Positions 17,297 through 25,620 of a DNA stretch of 64,000 nucleotides are shown here, piece after piece. Numbering within the stretch: position 1 is the stretch's first letter; every line of letters starts with the position of its first letter. The notes beneath the pieces were generated by a model. It was not told where the DNA came from and searched no databases. It saw only the letters and a program-made list of their open reading frames with translations. Source of the stretch: Comamonas testosteroni TK102 (lineage in GTDB: Bacteria > Pseudomonadota > Gammaproteobacteria > Burkholderiales > Burkholderiaceae_C); the NCBI RefSeq assembly GCF_000739375.1, contig NZ_CP006704.1:3038001-3102000 (forward strand), in the 5' to 3' direction. The translations under genes and the position numbers were made by a program.

Positions 17297-18057
17297 GGAT
17301 GGCTCCCCTCGGAGACTTTTCTACCAACATAGGGTATCAGCTTTTGCCAGGACACGCTGTGCGGGCTCAGATCGAAGGCCATTCGGCGCTGTGTGCCGCG
17401 CTCTGCCCACCAAGTTTCATCCAGGGCGATGACCTCTTGCACGGTGGTGCAGTGGGCTAGGTGTGGGGCGTCTGCGGTTTCATTCGGCAGCAGTGGGGCA
17501 TCGAAGCCGAACTTGGGCCAGACCTTGGCGCCGATGTAGCGGGTATTCCGGCCTTGGCCGTCCGCAGCGACCAGGGTGATGCGGCCCATCCCGGCCAAGT
17601 GCGCTGTGATGGCGCACAGCGCAAAGGCGAGGGTGCCGAGGTGCGGCGGTGTTTGGTGCTCACTCAGGTAGTAGTGATCGATGTGCATGTCCTCGATGTA
17701 GAGGTCGATGGCATCGCCTTCCCGCTGGAACACGCCGAAGCGGTTCTTGTGCCGGCTTTCGATCAACCGGTGATTGATGATGGTGAAGTACAGCCCTGGC
17801 GGCGCGTCATCCAGGGAGGTTGATTTTTCGGCCTGCTGGTGGACGCGGCTGCCGTCGAAGATCGAGAACAGGTGTGCGAACTCCACCGTGGAGAAGGTGC
17901 AGAACGGCAGCTCGAAGCAGTCTGCCGGCACCAGATCTACGCCGTCCAGCCGAACCCCGGTGCCCGTCAGATAGGTGCGGACGATGGTACTGGCCAGCAG
18001 TTGTTGGTGCAACGTCGCCAGCTGGGAGAGGTAGAAGTCAGAGGGAGAGAGCGGCAC
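17293..18057 (-). CDS. Unknown protein with GNAT-like features
   Basis: 254 residues from a GTG at 18057 (no strong Shine-Dalgarno). The middle (EDMHIDHYYLSEHQTPPHLG, then LAFALCAITAHLAGMGRITL) and the segment YIGAKVWPKFGFDAP look like the beta-strand/helix and terminal part of GCN5-type acetyltransferases, where a mutated or missing acetyl-CoA loop cannot be excluded. The assignment is weak and based on pattern only. It is coupled by ATGA to the small basic protein downstream, which may be its partner. Confidence 0.6.
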   Translation of the reverse strand: MPLSPSDFYLSQLATLHQQLLASTIVRTYLTGTGVRLDGVDLVPADCFELPFCTFSTVEFAHLFSIFDGSRVHQQAEKSTSLDDAPPGLYFTIINHRLIESRHKNRFGVFQREGDAIDLYIEDMHIDHYYLSEHQTPPHLGTLAFALCAITAHLAGMGRITLVAADGQGRNTRYIGAKVWPKFGFDAPLLPNETADAPHLAHCTTVQEVIALDETWWAERGTQRRMAFDLSPHSVSWQKLIPYVGRKVSEGSHP

Positions 18058-18225
18058 GAAGATTGTTCAGGGGTATGTGGCAGAGAGTGCCACATGCGTG
18101 CGGCATTGGACACTCGCTCCAACGTGCTCAGGCGTAGGTGCGTAGGCTGCCGGGGCGTGGTGCCGGGAGTCTTGGCGAACTGGACAAACAAAAGCGCGCT
18201 TGTGGGTTTTTTTGTTGCAAATCTA

Positions 18226-18675
18226 CTACGCACTACGCAGTGGATCGGTGGTTTTGGCGTCTGAATGGCGGCTGTCTTTGTAAGTTGTTGATTTTACTTG
18301 TATTAATTCGATCTTGTAGCCGTCAGGGTCCGTCACAAAAGCTATCACCGTGCTGCCACCTTTGACGGGGCCTGCTTCACGGGTCACATTGCCGCCAGCA
18401 GCCTTGATCTTCTCGCAGGCGGCATAGGCATCGGGCACGCCCAGAGCAATATGACCGTAAGCCGTACCCATGTCGTAGCTCTCGGTGCCCCAGTTGTAGG
18501 TCAACTCAATCTCCGCCTGACCTGGGTTTCCGCCTTCGAAGCCGAGAAAGGCCAACGAGTACTTGTACTCGGTGTTTTCGGACGTGCGCAGCAATTGCAT
18601 GCCGATGACGTTGGTATAGAAATCAATAGAGCGCTGGAGATTGCCAACGCGCAGCATCGTGTGGAGGAATCGCAT
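18226..18675 (-). CDS. gloA: Glyoxalase I (lactoylglutathione lyase)
   Basis: 149 residues from the internal ATG ([20 protein letters not shown]), which matches the usual start of GloA; the frame is open 9 bp further up. Converts the methylglyoxal-glutathione hemithioacetal to S-lactoylglutathione. All four metal ligands of the bacterial Ni-type enzyme are present: H5, E57, H75 and E123 (E. coli H5, E56, H74, E122). The sequence [19 protein letters not shown] and [14 protein letters not shown] are hallmark segments. It is a housekeeping-type gene and may mark chromosomal DNA between two mobile modules. Confidence 0.95.
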   Translation of the reverse strand: MRFLHTMLRVGNLQRSIDFYTNVIGMQLLRTSENTEYKYSLAFLGFEGGNPGQAEIELTYNWGTESYDMGTAYGHIALGVPDAYAACEKIKAAGGNVTREAGPVKGGSTVIAFVTDPDGYKIELIQVKSTTYKDSRHSDAKTTDPLRSA

Positions 18676-18696
18676 GGTCACCATTTTGCCAGCAGG

Positions 18697-19059
18697 TTAG
18701 GAGCTGTATGTGAATAGGGGCAGATACAGAGCTCTGATTCCCGCATGGTTAGACGAGAGCCTGCCGCCAATGACTTCATGAGACACCTTCATAAGGCTAA
18801 GCTTGAGCTGCCCTTCCTTTGGAAACTTGATGAAAGCTCGCGCGTGAGTTTGAGCATCTTTCCACCACTGGCGGATTGCAGGGACTGCCGGGTATTCAAC
18901 CAGGCAGCCCACCTTCATGGCCTTGGTGATGGATGAGCAGATCTCGCGGCCGAGACGCGTTTTGGGGCACGATGTGTTCCAGACAGGACGGTCGAAAGGC
19001 AGCACCAATTGCTGCGCCATTGCCTCTGCATACTTCCTGAAATTTGCTGCGATTGCCAT
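18697..19059 (-). CDS. Hypothetical protein
   Basis: 120 residues with a Lys/Arg-rich composition and a central WWKDAQTHARAFIKFPKEG segment; no domain recognised. It lies 21 bp upstream of gloA on the same strand, so the two could be cotranscribed. The codon use is like that of gloA. Length and spacing support a gene, but nothing indicates a function. Confidence 0.5.
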   Translation of the reverse strand: MAIAANFRKYAEAMAQQLVLPFDRPVWNTSCPKTRLGREICSSITKAMKVGCLVEYPAVPAIRQWWKDAQTHARAFIKFPKEGQLKLSLMKVSHEVIGGRLSSNHAGIRALYLPLFTYSS

Positions 19060-19347
19060 GATGTGCCGCCTTTCTGGTGTACCGGGCCCCTAGATTCAGG
19101 TCCGGGTCGTCAACTGTCTGCTGCCCGTTTAACTGTCCCTTGCTTGCACTGTGCCCCCGAGTTCTTCGCCGTGCCTTTAGCGGTATCAGGATGGCGTTTC
19201 GGAGTGGGGAAGCTTTATGAATACCCCCGGAGAAAGGACAAGGCCGCTGGCCGCTCCTGATTTAGCGTGGCCGAAGAGGCGAAGACTCCGGGGAATGGTG
19301 CTGGGCGCGATGTGTCACGGGCAGCTGACGGCGTGCGGCGAGCACAT
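19060..19347. other. Intergenic stretch without a recognised gene
   Basis: The reading frames here are short or out of context; one plus-strand frame beginning at 19217 runs through the terminator hairpin that follows and is not credible. No RNA gene or repeat was recognised. Confidence 0.5.
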
Positions 19348-19374
19348 AGAGCACCGAAGAGTGCTCTTTTTTTT
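19348..19374 (+). terminator. Rho-independent terminator
   Basis: Stem AGAGCAC/GTGCTCT (19348-19354 and 19361-19367), 6-nt loop, followed by eight T on the plus strand. It has no clear upstream plus-strand gene and sits ~57 bp before the next plus-strand start, so it could be a transcription barrier or attenuator. Confidence 0.75.
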
Positions 19375-19431
19375 GGGAGTCGTGCGGGAGCACCCCTGTC
19401 CTATGATTCGGAAAAGAGGAGGGGAGTGGTT

Positions 19432-19881
19432 ATGGCTCGTTATATGGCCGATGAGAAGGAAAGCACATTCTTTGTTGACGTGCTCAAGATAGCGCTAGGC
19501 GTCTTCATTGGTGGACTTCTGGCAGCACTGGCCTACACCAAATACATGGCATGGGAGGTCGAATATTCACTTCGGCAGGCGACTGCCGAGATGCAGAAGC
19601 AAGCGAAGCAGCGAACGGAGTTGTCACGAAAGCAAGCTGAAGAAGAGCGTCAGCGTCGTGAGGCCGCTGCAAGTGAGAGAGCCGCAAGAGAGGGACAGCG
19701 AGCTGCTGATGCGGCCCAAAGGCAGCAGCATGAGGCAGATATGCGGGCGGCATGGAAGCAGATCTACAGGCCATCGCCTGCATGTCAGGCAGATCAGATG
19801 ACGCTGACATGCGCCAATGCCCATGCTGCTGCGCATAAGAGGTTCATGGAAATCTATGGCGAGATGCCGCCGCGCTTTTAG
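19432..19881 (+). CDS. Membrane-anchored coiled-coil protein
   Basis: 149 residues from the ATG at 19432, which has a GAGGAGGGG Shine-Dalgarno; a longer frame from 19267 crosses a terminator and is rejected. One transmembrane helix at about residues 18-38 (IALGVFIGGLLAALAYTKYM), then a ~70-residue charged coiled coil rich in Gln, Arg, Glu and Ala (KQAEEERQRREAAASERAAR), then a short domain with two Cys (CQADQMTLTCANAHAAAH) that could form a disulfide. The function is unknown. Its stop overlaps the end of the convergent helix-turn-helix gene. Confidence 0.75.
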   Translation: MARYMADEKESTFFVDVLKIALGVFIGGLLAALAYTKYMAWEVEYSLRQATAEMQKQAKQRTELSRKQAEEERQRREAAASERAAREGQRAADAAQRQQHEADMRAAWKQIYRPSPACQADQMTLTCANAHAAAHKRFMEIYGEMPPRF

Positions 19882-20233
19882 CCAACGCGGAATATCGGCG
19901 CATTGGCAGCGTGGCTCTCGGTCTCGGATAGCTCGTCCTCTAGCTGCTGGATTTGCTCCATGAGGCGTTTGTTCTGGCGCTTTAGGCTTTCGGCCAGTGC
20001 TGCGTGTGCCGCAGCGTGATTGAATGCCAATGCGTCGGCTGTCATGCGGCCCCAGGTGGACTCCCAAAAAAGGGCACAAGTATCACTGAACGTGGGGCTT
20101 GCCCTTGGGCGCGGTATTTTCGAAGCGTTGAGGTGCTGATTCCAAGGTGGCGGGCGATCTCGATGTCGCCATGGATGTCGTTTAGCAGCGTGTGTAGATG
20201 GGGGAGATTGGCTTGAGATGGTGCACGAAACAT
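19878..20233 (-). pseudogene. Helix-turn-helix plus coiled-coil protein, frameshifted near 20,070
   Basis: From ATG 20233 the protein reads FRAPSQANLPHLHTLLNDIH and an HTH-like IARHLGISTSTLRKYRAQGQ, then leaves frame at GTGCCCTTTTTTGGG and ends at 20042. In the -1 frame the coding text continues without interruption as LFWESTWGRMTADALAF and a coiled coil EQIQQLEDELSETE to a TAA at 19878-19880. Adding one base before the CCC would restore a ~118-residue protein. Either a true mutation or a sequencing error at the 6-T run. A DNA-binding role is inferred from the HTH. Confidence 0.7.
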
Positions 20234-20336
20234 CAAATGACGTTCGGGCAATCGTTATAGGACTTGTAGCGAAACAGGGTTGCGCAAGAGGCGACTCATG
20301 ATCGCTCGCAAAATCAATTTAACATAATATACATCG

Positions 20337-20349
20337 TGTCTAGTAGACA
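20337..20349. promoter_or_regulatory. Operator-like palindrome TGTCTA-G-TAGACA
   Basis: Perfect 6-bp arms with a 1-bp centre, directly beside an AT-rich segment (20312-20334) upstream of the HTH gene. This looks like a repressor site, possibly for the HTH protein itself. No other copy was noticed. Confidence 0.45.
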
Positions 20350-20505
20350 AGCTCTAAAAATAGGAGCGCTAGAGCTCCAGTTTTCAACGCTTTCAGTAGA
20401 CCCATGGGACTACGTTTTTACCTCTTCCTCTTAACCAATTCCGCGAGAGTTACAAATAGCTCCCGTTGACGCACGGTACGGACTCTAAGGACTTCGCTGC
20501 CAACT

Positions 20506-20525
20506 GTCAAACATTTTTGTTTGAC
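20506..20525 (-). other. Hairpin over the stop codon of the gene downstream of traI
   Basis: GTCAAACA-TTTT-TGTTTGAC, an 8-bp perfect stem with a 4-nt loop. It contains the TGA stop of the 381-residue gene. There is no U run after it, so it may stabilise the 3' end rather than terminate. Confidence 0.45.
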
Positions 20526-21652
20526 CTGTCATGTTTCGGCGGCTCAGGCATTGAGTCGATTGCTACAAACTCGCAAGCACCAGGCCCTCCACGAGCGGCC
20601 AATGGGTCGCCGCACTTCTTGCACGGACTCAAGTCGATCTCGTCCAGCTCGTCACCCACGGAGTCAATGTCGCCACAACCCATCGGACAGCAATGCGGGT
20701 CCAGACCGTGGCTGCAGCATCCGTCATCCTGCAGCATCCGCTCTGTCTGTGCACGTTGCTCTGCCGTGGAGTATCCGTGCTCAGTGGCGATCTCGATGGC
20801 ACGAGGCCGCAGGAGCTCGGGGACCTGCTGCAGCGCCAGGTCAATGCTGGCTCCGACGCGCAGCTCGTAGGTCTCGTAGACCTGGCCACAGCCTCGATTG
20901 GCAGCATCCGACAAGGCTGCGCACTTCGCTGCCCAGTCGTTTTCCGAGAAGACTTGCGCCTCGCGATCTGGTGCCACTTCGAGCGCTACGACACTTGGAG
21001 ACGTAGTAGTAGTTCTTTGTATAGAAGACCCTTGTATATAGAGTGCAGGAAACGGCAAATCCAGTTTGCAGGTTTCGGCAGACGTTTTGGGCTCAAGGTT
21101 GCAGGTTTCGGCAACCAACTTGGGCTCCAGTTTGCAGGTTTCGGCAAGCGGTTTCGGGGCCTGCTTGATGACTTGGCCAAGCCATTGGCCATCGACGTAA
21201 TCGAGTAGCCCCTCCAGGACGGCCTGCCTCTCGTCATCGGTCATGGGGCGACCTGGGCATTGCGTGGGCAAGGCCCCGCCAGATCCGCCGCAGTTCCTGC
21301 ACTGGGTACGATCGTGGCCGATGCTGTGGAGCGAAAAAACAGCGGCCCGTGGCGCGGGCTGGTCGGAGTCCATCATGGTGCGATCGATGTGCTCAAGCTC
21401 GGCAATGACGGCTGGGCAGACCGGCATCAATCCATTGCCTGGTGGCCAGCGCTGCAGCCACATGACCTGATCCGGGTATTTGAGGCCGAGCTTGGCGTGG
21501 CGCCAGGTCAAGCTGCCCTCGGCAAAAGCACTGAGCACGTTCCATCGGTGCCGCAGCCGAAACCAGAAGCTACGCGATTTCCATAGCTCTAGGCGCTTGT
21601 CTGGCGCGGTGTTGTCGCCAATCTCGTAATCAGTTGAGCAGGTGGATTTCAT
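20507..21652 (-). CDS. Cys-rich protein of unknown function, third gene of the traI operon
   Basis: 381 residues; ATG 21652 lies 1 bp after the traI stop. The N-terminal ~80 residues are basic and aromatic (LWKSRSFWFRLRHRW). A CxxC-type segment (CRNCGGSGGALPTQCPG) follows, then three tandem copies of an AETC(K/N)LEPK-type unit around residues 170-200, then a C-terminal Cys cluster (CCSHGLDPHCCPMGCG and CKKCG) that could bind zinc. No family recognised. Its place after the relaxase suggests a relaxosome or DNA-processing role, which is only inference. Confidence 0.7.
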   Translation of the reverse strand: MKSTCSTDYEIGDNTAPDKRLELWKSRSFWFRLRHRWNVLSAFAEGSLTWRHAKLGLKYPDQVMWLQRWPPGNGLMPVCPAVIAELEHIDRTMMDSDQPAPRAAVFSLHSIGHDRTQCRNCGGSGGALPTQCPGRPMTDDERQAVLEGLLDYVDGQWLGQVIKQAPKPLAETCKLEPKLVAETCNLEPKTSAETCKLDLPFPALYIQGSSIQRTTTTSPSVVALEVAPDREAQVFSENDWAAKCAALSDAANRGCGQVYETYELRVGASIDLALQQVPELLRPRAIEIATEHGYSTAEQRAQTERMLQDDGCCSHGLDPHCCPMGCGDIDSVGDELDEIDLSPCKKCGDPLAARGGPGACEFVAIDSMPEPPKHDRSNKNV

Positions 21653-21653
21653 A

Positions 21654-24344
21654 TCAAACCATCTTCAATGCGGGATTGCTGGGGGGGATGGGCTGCACCC
21701 ACCGGCCTGGGCTGGTGAGGACAACACAGGACAGGTGGGCCACGACCGTGCCGCGGCTGTGGATCTCATAGCGAACGATGTTTGTGCGGTTCGCGGCTGG
21801 CAGGTGCCAGCCACACTTGATGACCTCCCGCTGGGTCTTGGTGCTGAGCTCGTCGACAGTGAGATCCTCGTGGCCGTCCTCACGGTCGCCATGGCGTGCG
21901 TACTCCTTGAAAATCTTGGGCGAAACCAGGGCCATGCCCTCCTCCACGAAGTGAATCGCCGCGCCGGTCTCATTGAACTTGAGCTCGCGATTGACCAGAC
22001 CCATTTGCACCCACTGCATGAAAGCCAATGCCAAGGGGCTTGGCTCGGGTGGCGGCTTGTCGGGGTTTGCGTCGATGTCGGGCAGCGGCTGAAGCAGAAG
22101 AACCGGCCCCGGTGTTGCTGCTGCCGCCGGCGGCGGACTTGCAGTGACGGTGCGTCCCTTGAGTACGGGCAGGTCATCGAGCTCGTCCAGATCAGCGGCC
22201 ATGCGCTTGAACTCGGCACTCACGCTTTGAGAGCGCGGCACTTGGTCATGGCGTAGCACGGGAGCGGGATTCTTAGGTGCGCTTGGTGCTGGTGGCGGCG
22301 CAGCTGCTGCAGGTTTGACAGAAGGCGGCCTTGCGGCCGCAGTTGCGGCAGCTTGGGGCGGCTGGTGCAAGGTGGCGGGCTGAGGAGGCGCAGCTGGTGG
22401 CGGCACCGCTGCGGCATCCTGGAATGGTTGCTCCAAGGGCGCTGCGCCCTTCTCTGCCGGCTGTGGGTTCTTGGCCGGCTTGTTCTTTTTGCCAGGTCTG
22501 TCCGATGCTGTTGCAGATTCGGATGGATCGAGGAAGTAGCTGCCCTCGCTGTCGCCCAGCAAATACGCGGCTTCGCCGTTGTCGAGGCTGTCGTAGTCCA
22601 GCTTCAATGGGGTGGGCACGCCGGATCTCGATGCTGCCCCAGCTTCAGACTCGTCGTAGGCTGTATCAGCTTGGGTCTGCTGCACTGGCGCCGTAGGCGC
22701 CCTAACTGCCATGACTGCCGCAGTTTGGGATGGCGTTTCTGGTGCAGGTGCCTTGGCTGCTGCCGCAGTGGTTGCCGCAGGCCTGGGCTTTGCCGCAGCA
22801 TTCGGCGGCTTGGTGAAAGTGGGCTCCCGCATGATGGCGGCATGCTTTTTAGCTTCTGCCGCATCCTGGGGCCGTTGCTTCGCAGGCTTTGCCGCAACCT
22901 GGGATGGTTGGGCTGAGGATGCCGCAGCTGCTGGTGCATTGGCATCGATTGCTGCCGCAGATTCCGATGCACTGAGAGTTGCAGCAGCTTGATGTTCGTC
23001 TTGCCCTGCTCCATCCTTGCGACGGTCGCGGATCTCCAGCCGCCCGCGCATGGCGGCCGGGTACTTGCTCTCGTGGTTGAACAGCTTGGCCAGAGGGAAC
23101 TTGAGCATGGCAAAGTCATGCATGTAGGCCCCCTGCTCTGACCCATCCTCGGCGTAACCGTGCACTGTGACATGCCAGACGGCCTGGCCGCTGGCCGGGT
23201 TCAGCTCGATCGCGCCGTAGTCCTGCCAGGTGTCGAACAGCCGGTCGTTCTTTGCGTTGCCAGGCACGCTTTCGTCGGGCTCGTTTGCTTGGATGTGCTC
23301 TCGCACGGTATCAGCGAGGCGCTTGGCCACGAACCAGATCGCCCCCTCGAACACCCAACCTGCCGCACCATTCCGGTTCAGCGGGAGTTGTGTGCCAGCT
23401 TGGAGCATGGTCCTCATGGATTGCATCAGCAGCTCGATGAGAGGCACGGCCTTGGCCGTCGCGAAGCGGGCCTTGGAGCCTTTTTGCAAGGCACGCTGCG
23501 TGGATAGTTGGTCGGCCCGCTTGACGATCGTGGCGACGAGACTGTCCTTGTCCTGGCCGGTGAGGTATTGCTCCAGGGCATCCAAGGCTGTGGGCGTGTG
23601 CGCCAGGAATCGCAGCGCACTTTCTGGCGCAATGCGTGGTAGCAGCAGCTGGGCCAGCTTGGCATGGGCGCTGTAGTCGCGCTGCCCCTTGGGCGCGAAG
23701 TCCACCAGGTACTCGGCAGTGCGTTGGCCAGCGATCTGCGACAGGCTTCCGCCTGCAGGTGCCCAACGTATAGGATCGTTCTCTCCTACCGGACGCCACG
23801 CGATGCGTAGGTCGGTCATGGGCTTGGCGATGTCGTGCAGCAAAGCGCAGAAGAACACCACATAGGTCCATTGATCGCGCTGGGCGTCAACGATCTCGAT
23901 CTGGCTTCCGCCTGGCAGCAGATGGGCATTGCGCCAGGTCATGGCCGCGAGCAGCATCTCGATGGTGTGCGACAGCAGGCCGCCTGCGTGGGCGTGGTGG
24001 TGCGCTTCGGAGGCCGGCATGAGCTGCACGAACTCGGCGTACCGCCGAATCGCCGGCAGCAGGTCCCGCTCCCAAATGGCCTGCGACTGATGCGACTGGC
24101 TCCAGATCTGGGTGATAGCTCGTTCTGCGCGGACCGTGGCCAGCAGCTGCTGGGCATTGAGCACGCGCAACCATCCGGGCTCACTGCCCGCGATGTGGAT
24201 CTCGTCTGGCTTGAGTGGCAGATGTTGAGCGCCCGTCGATACTGGCGCGTCGGGCAGCGGCAGCGGGCCTGCAGGCGCAGACTGCACGGGCGTGGCCTTG
24301 CTCCAGGGCACCATGGCAAGCAACTTTGAAGCAATACTCTTCAC
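21654..24344 (-). CDS. traI: MobH-family relaxase (TraI_2 type)
   Basis: 896 residues from GTG 24344, chosen because GAGGAG lies upstream and the GTG overlaps the preceding stop (GTGA). Nicks oriT and leads the transferred strand. The MobH signature is complete: the His cluster HHHAHAGGLLSH (residues 115-126) and an HD motif ALLHDIAKP (H170, D171). After ~500 residues comes a long Ala/Pro/Gln-rich linker (about 530-780), then the TraI_2 C-terminal domain (IHFVEEGMALVSPKIFKEYA). The pairing of MobH relaxase with SXT/TOL-type TraD, encoded 8 kb away, is typical of GI-type ICEs. Confidence 0.93.
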   Translation of the reverse strand: MKSIASKLLAMVPWSKATPVQSAPAGPLPLPDAPVSTGAQHLPLKPDEIHIAGSEPGWLRVLNAQQLLATVRAERAITQIWSQSHQSQAIWERDLLPAIRRYAEFVQLMPASEAHHHAHAGGLLSHTIEMLLAAMTWRNAHLLPGGSQIEIVDAQRDQWTYVVFFCALLHDIAKPMTDLRIAWRPVGENDPIRWAPAGGSLSQIAGQRTAEYLVDFAPKGQRDYSAHAKLAQLLLPRIAPESALRFLAHTPTALDALEQYLTGQDKDSLVATIVKRADQLSTQRALQKGSKARFATAKAVPLIELLMQSMRTMLQAGTQLPLNRNGAAGWVFEGAIWFVAKRLADTVREHIQANEPDESVPGNAKNDRLFDTWQDYGAIELNPASGQAVWHVTVHGYAEDGSEQGAYMHDFAMLKFPLAKLFNHESKYPAAMRGRLEIRDRRKDGAGQDEHQAAATLSASESAAAIDANAPAAAASSAQPSQVAAKPAKQRPQDAAEAKKHAAIMREPTFTKPPNAAAKPRPAATTAAAAKAPAPETPSQTAAVMAVRAPTAPVQQTQADTAYDESEAGAASRSGVPTPLKLDYDSLDNGEAAYLLGDSEGSYFLDPSESATASDRPGKKNKPAKNPQPAEKGAAPLEQPFQDAAAVPPPAAPPQPATLHQPPQAAATAAARPPSVKPAAAAPPPAPSAPKNPAPVLRHDQVPRSQSVSAEFKRMAADLDELDDLPVLKGRTVTASPPPAAAATPGPVLLLQPLPDIDANPDKPPPEPSPLALAFMQWVQMGLVNRELKFNETGAAIHFVEEGMALVSPKIFKEYARHGDREDGHEDLTVDELSTKTQREVIKCGWHLPAANRTNIVRYEIHSRGTVVAHLSCVVLTSPGRWVQPIPPSNPALKMV

Positions 24345-24889
24345 GCGCACTCCTCTTGAAGCAGGATTCGAGCGAAGTGCTGGGCACGCGCTGACTTGCC
24401 ATCGGTGGGAGTCCAGATAGAAAGCTCCTCCCCAGGCTGGCCCAGCGCGAGGAAGTCCATGAAACTCTGCTGCAGCGGGTCCCATTTGATGCGTGAGGCG
24501 ATACCGTCGCGGCCCCAGTCACCGCATGTTTGCACGAACGGCTGCGCCACGACTCGCATGACGAAGCTGTGCCAGTTCTTCTCTTGCTGAGGTTTGGGCA
24601 CATGCGGCATTTTGGGATGGTCAGCAACCAGCTGCAGCAGGATTGAGCGCACGCTCAAGATTGGATCAAGCTCCTCTTCCAGATGCTGCTCCAGCCCCTC
24701 GAATCTTCCCATCCAGCGCATGAGCGGATTGGTTTTGCTGGCAAGGCCCAGCAGTTGCAAGCTGTCTGCGATAGCGAATATCGAGCAGCCACGATCGAGC
24801 GGATCTCTGCCTAGAAATGGTGGATCACTGTTGGCTCTCTGCTGGATGTGCTGACTATGTAGGTGCGGTGCGCGGGCGAGGTCGTCCAT
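24341..24889 (-). CDS. Hypothetical protein encoded before the MobH relaxase
   Basis: 182 residues from ATG 24889; the TTG 9 bp further up is less likely. No domain recognised; it is helical with RFEGLEQHLEEELDPILSVR and ends TDGKSARAQHFARILLQEEC. The C-terminal stretch resembles the tail of small DNA-repair or conjugation accessory proteins only in being short and basic, so no role is assigned. The stop overlaps the relaxase GTG by 4 bp, so it is part of the same operon. Confidence 0.65.
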   Translation of the reverse strand: MDDLARAPHLHSQHIQQRANSDPPFLGRDPLDRGCSIFAIADSLQLLGLASKTNPLMRWMGRFEGLEQHLEEELDPILSVRSILLQLVADHPKMPHVPKPQQEKNWHSFVMRVVAQPFVQTCGDWGRDGIASRIKWDPLQQSFMDFLALGQPGEELSIWTPTDGKSARAQHFARILLQEECA

Positions 24890-24962
24890 GGGGCGCAACC
24901 GTACCTAGTGCGCCCTCAGCTGTCAGCGCGAAACCCTGCGGTGATGACCGGAGGCTTTTCGC

Positions 24963-24991
24963 TTGATTACCTGGTGGAAATCTGCTAGTAA
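24963..24991 (+). promoter_or_regulatory. Candidate promoter of the membrane protein/DUF262/GIY-YIG island
   Basis: TTGATT (24963-24968), 17-bp spacer, TAGTAA (24986-24991), in an AT-rich patch about 40 bp before the first gene. Inferred from hexamers only. Confidence 0.45.
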
Positions 24992-25032
24992 AATAACAAT
25001 TTGCTACAAAATAAGGTTAGATCCGGGTGCCT

Positions 25033-25593
25033 ATGATCCGCCAGATATTCAGTTCTTTTTTCAAGGCAAATACGCGTCCATTGCCGACACCAGGGAGACA
25101 ACTCCTTACTTGTGGTGCGATCTTGCTGACATTTTTTCTCGTCGATTATTTGTTTTTGTCAACACACAGCCTTAGCGACGCAGAAAAGGGCTTTCTAACG
25201 CGACTCGGAACGTTGCTTACCGTCGTGGCTGGTGTGGTGGCTGGTATGGCAGTCTTTTGGGACCAGAACGCGAAAGAGATTGTTGAAGAGTCTGCTGAGC
25301 AGACATTCAAGGCTTCGGGGAATCTACGCGCTCTCGATAATTCTGTAGCCAAGCTCCAGCCGACACATAGTGTACAAATCGGGACGTACGCGAGCGAATT
25401 GCAAGCCGCAGCCGATGAGAAGGCACGTGCTCAGGCTTATAACAGCAAAGATCGAAAGCGTTGGATGGGATACTTCGCCCTCGTCCTCCTTGTGGTGGGC
25501 GGTATCCTTCTGATCGCAGGAGCTGTGCCGACGAGAAATCCAGCAACGCCGGACGGAGCTGTCGGAACGTGTTGCCTTAAAGAAACGAAGTAG
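25033..25593 (+). CDS. Small membrane protein, first gene of the DUF262-AlbA_2 island
   Basis: 186 residues from ATG 25033 (a GTG 6 bp earlier is possible). Three hydrophobic helices: about 26-45 (LTCGAILLTFFLVDYLF), 60-76 (LGTLLTVVAGVVAGMAVF) and 143-164 (MGYFALVLLVVGGILLIAGA). Between helices 2 and 3 is a ~65-residue polar segment (KEIVEESAEQTFKASGNLRA). No family recognised. It lies 27 bp before the DUF262 gene on the same strand; a membrane partner beside a nuclease-like gene is common in phage-defence islands, but the role here is unproven. Confidence 0.75.
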   Translation: MIRQIFSSFFKANTRPLPTPGRQLLTCGAILLTFFLVDYLFLSTHSLSDAEKGFLTRLGTLLTVVAGVVAGMAVFWDQNAKEIVEESAEQTFKASGNLRALDNSVAKLQPTHSVQIGTYASELQAAADEKARAQAYNSKDRKRWMGYFALVLLVVGGILLIAGAVPTRNPATPDGAVGTCCLKETK

Positions 25594-25620
25594 GTTGGGT
25601 GCGAGTAAAGGAAATAGTCA

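Noticed and set aside
18058..18225. RNA gene between the GNAT-like gene and gloA
   Set aside because: Only a short AAGCGCGCTT palindrome and T run are present; no stable fold was evident.
19217..19492. Plus-strand frame upstream of the coiled-coil gene
   Set aside because: Runs through the terminator at 19348-19374 and has no similarity or good start.
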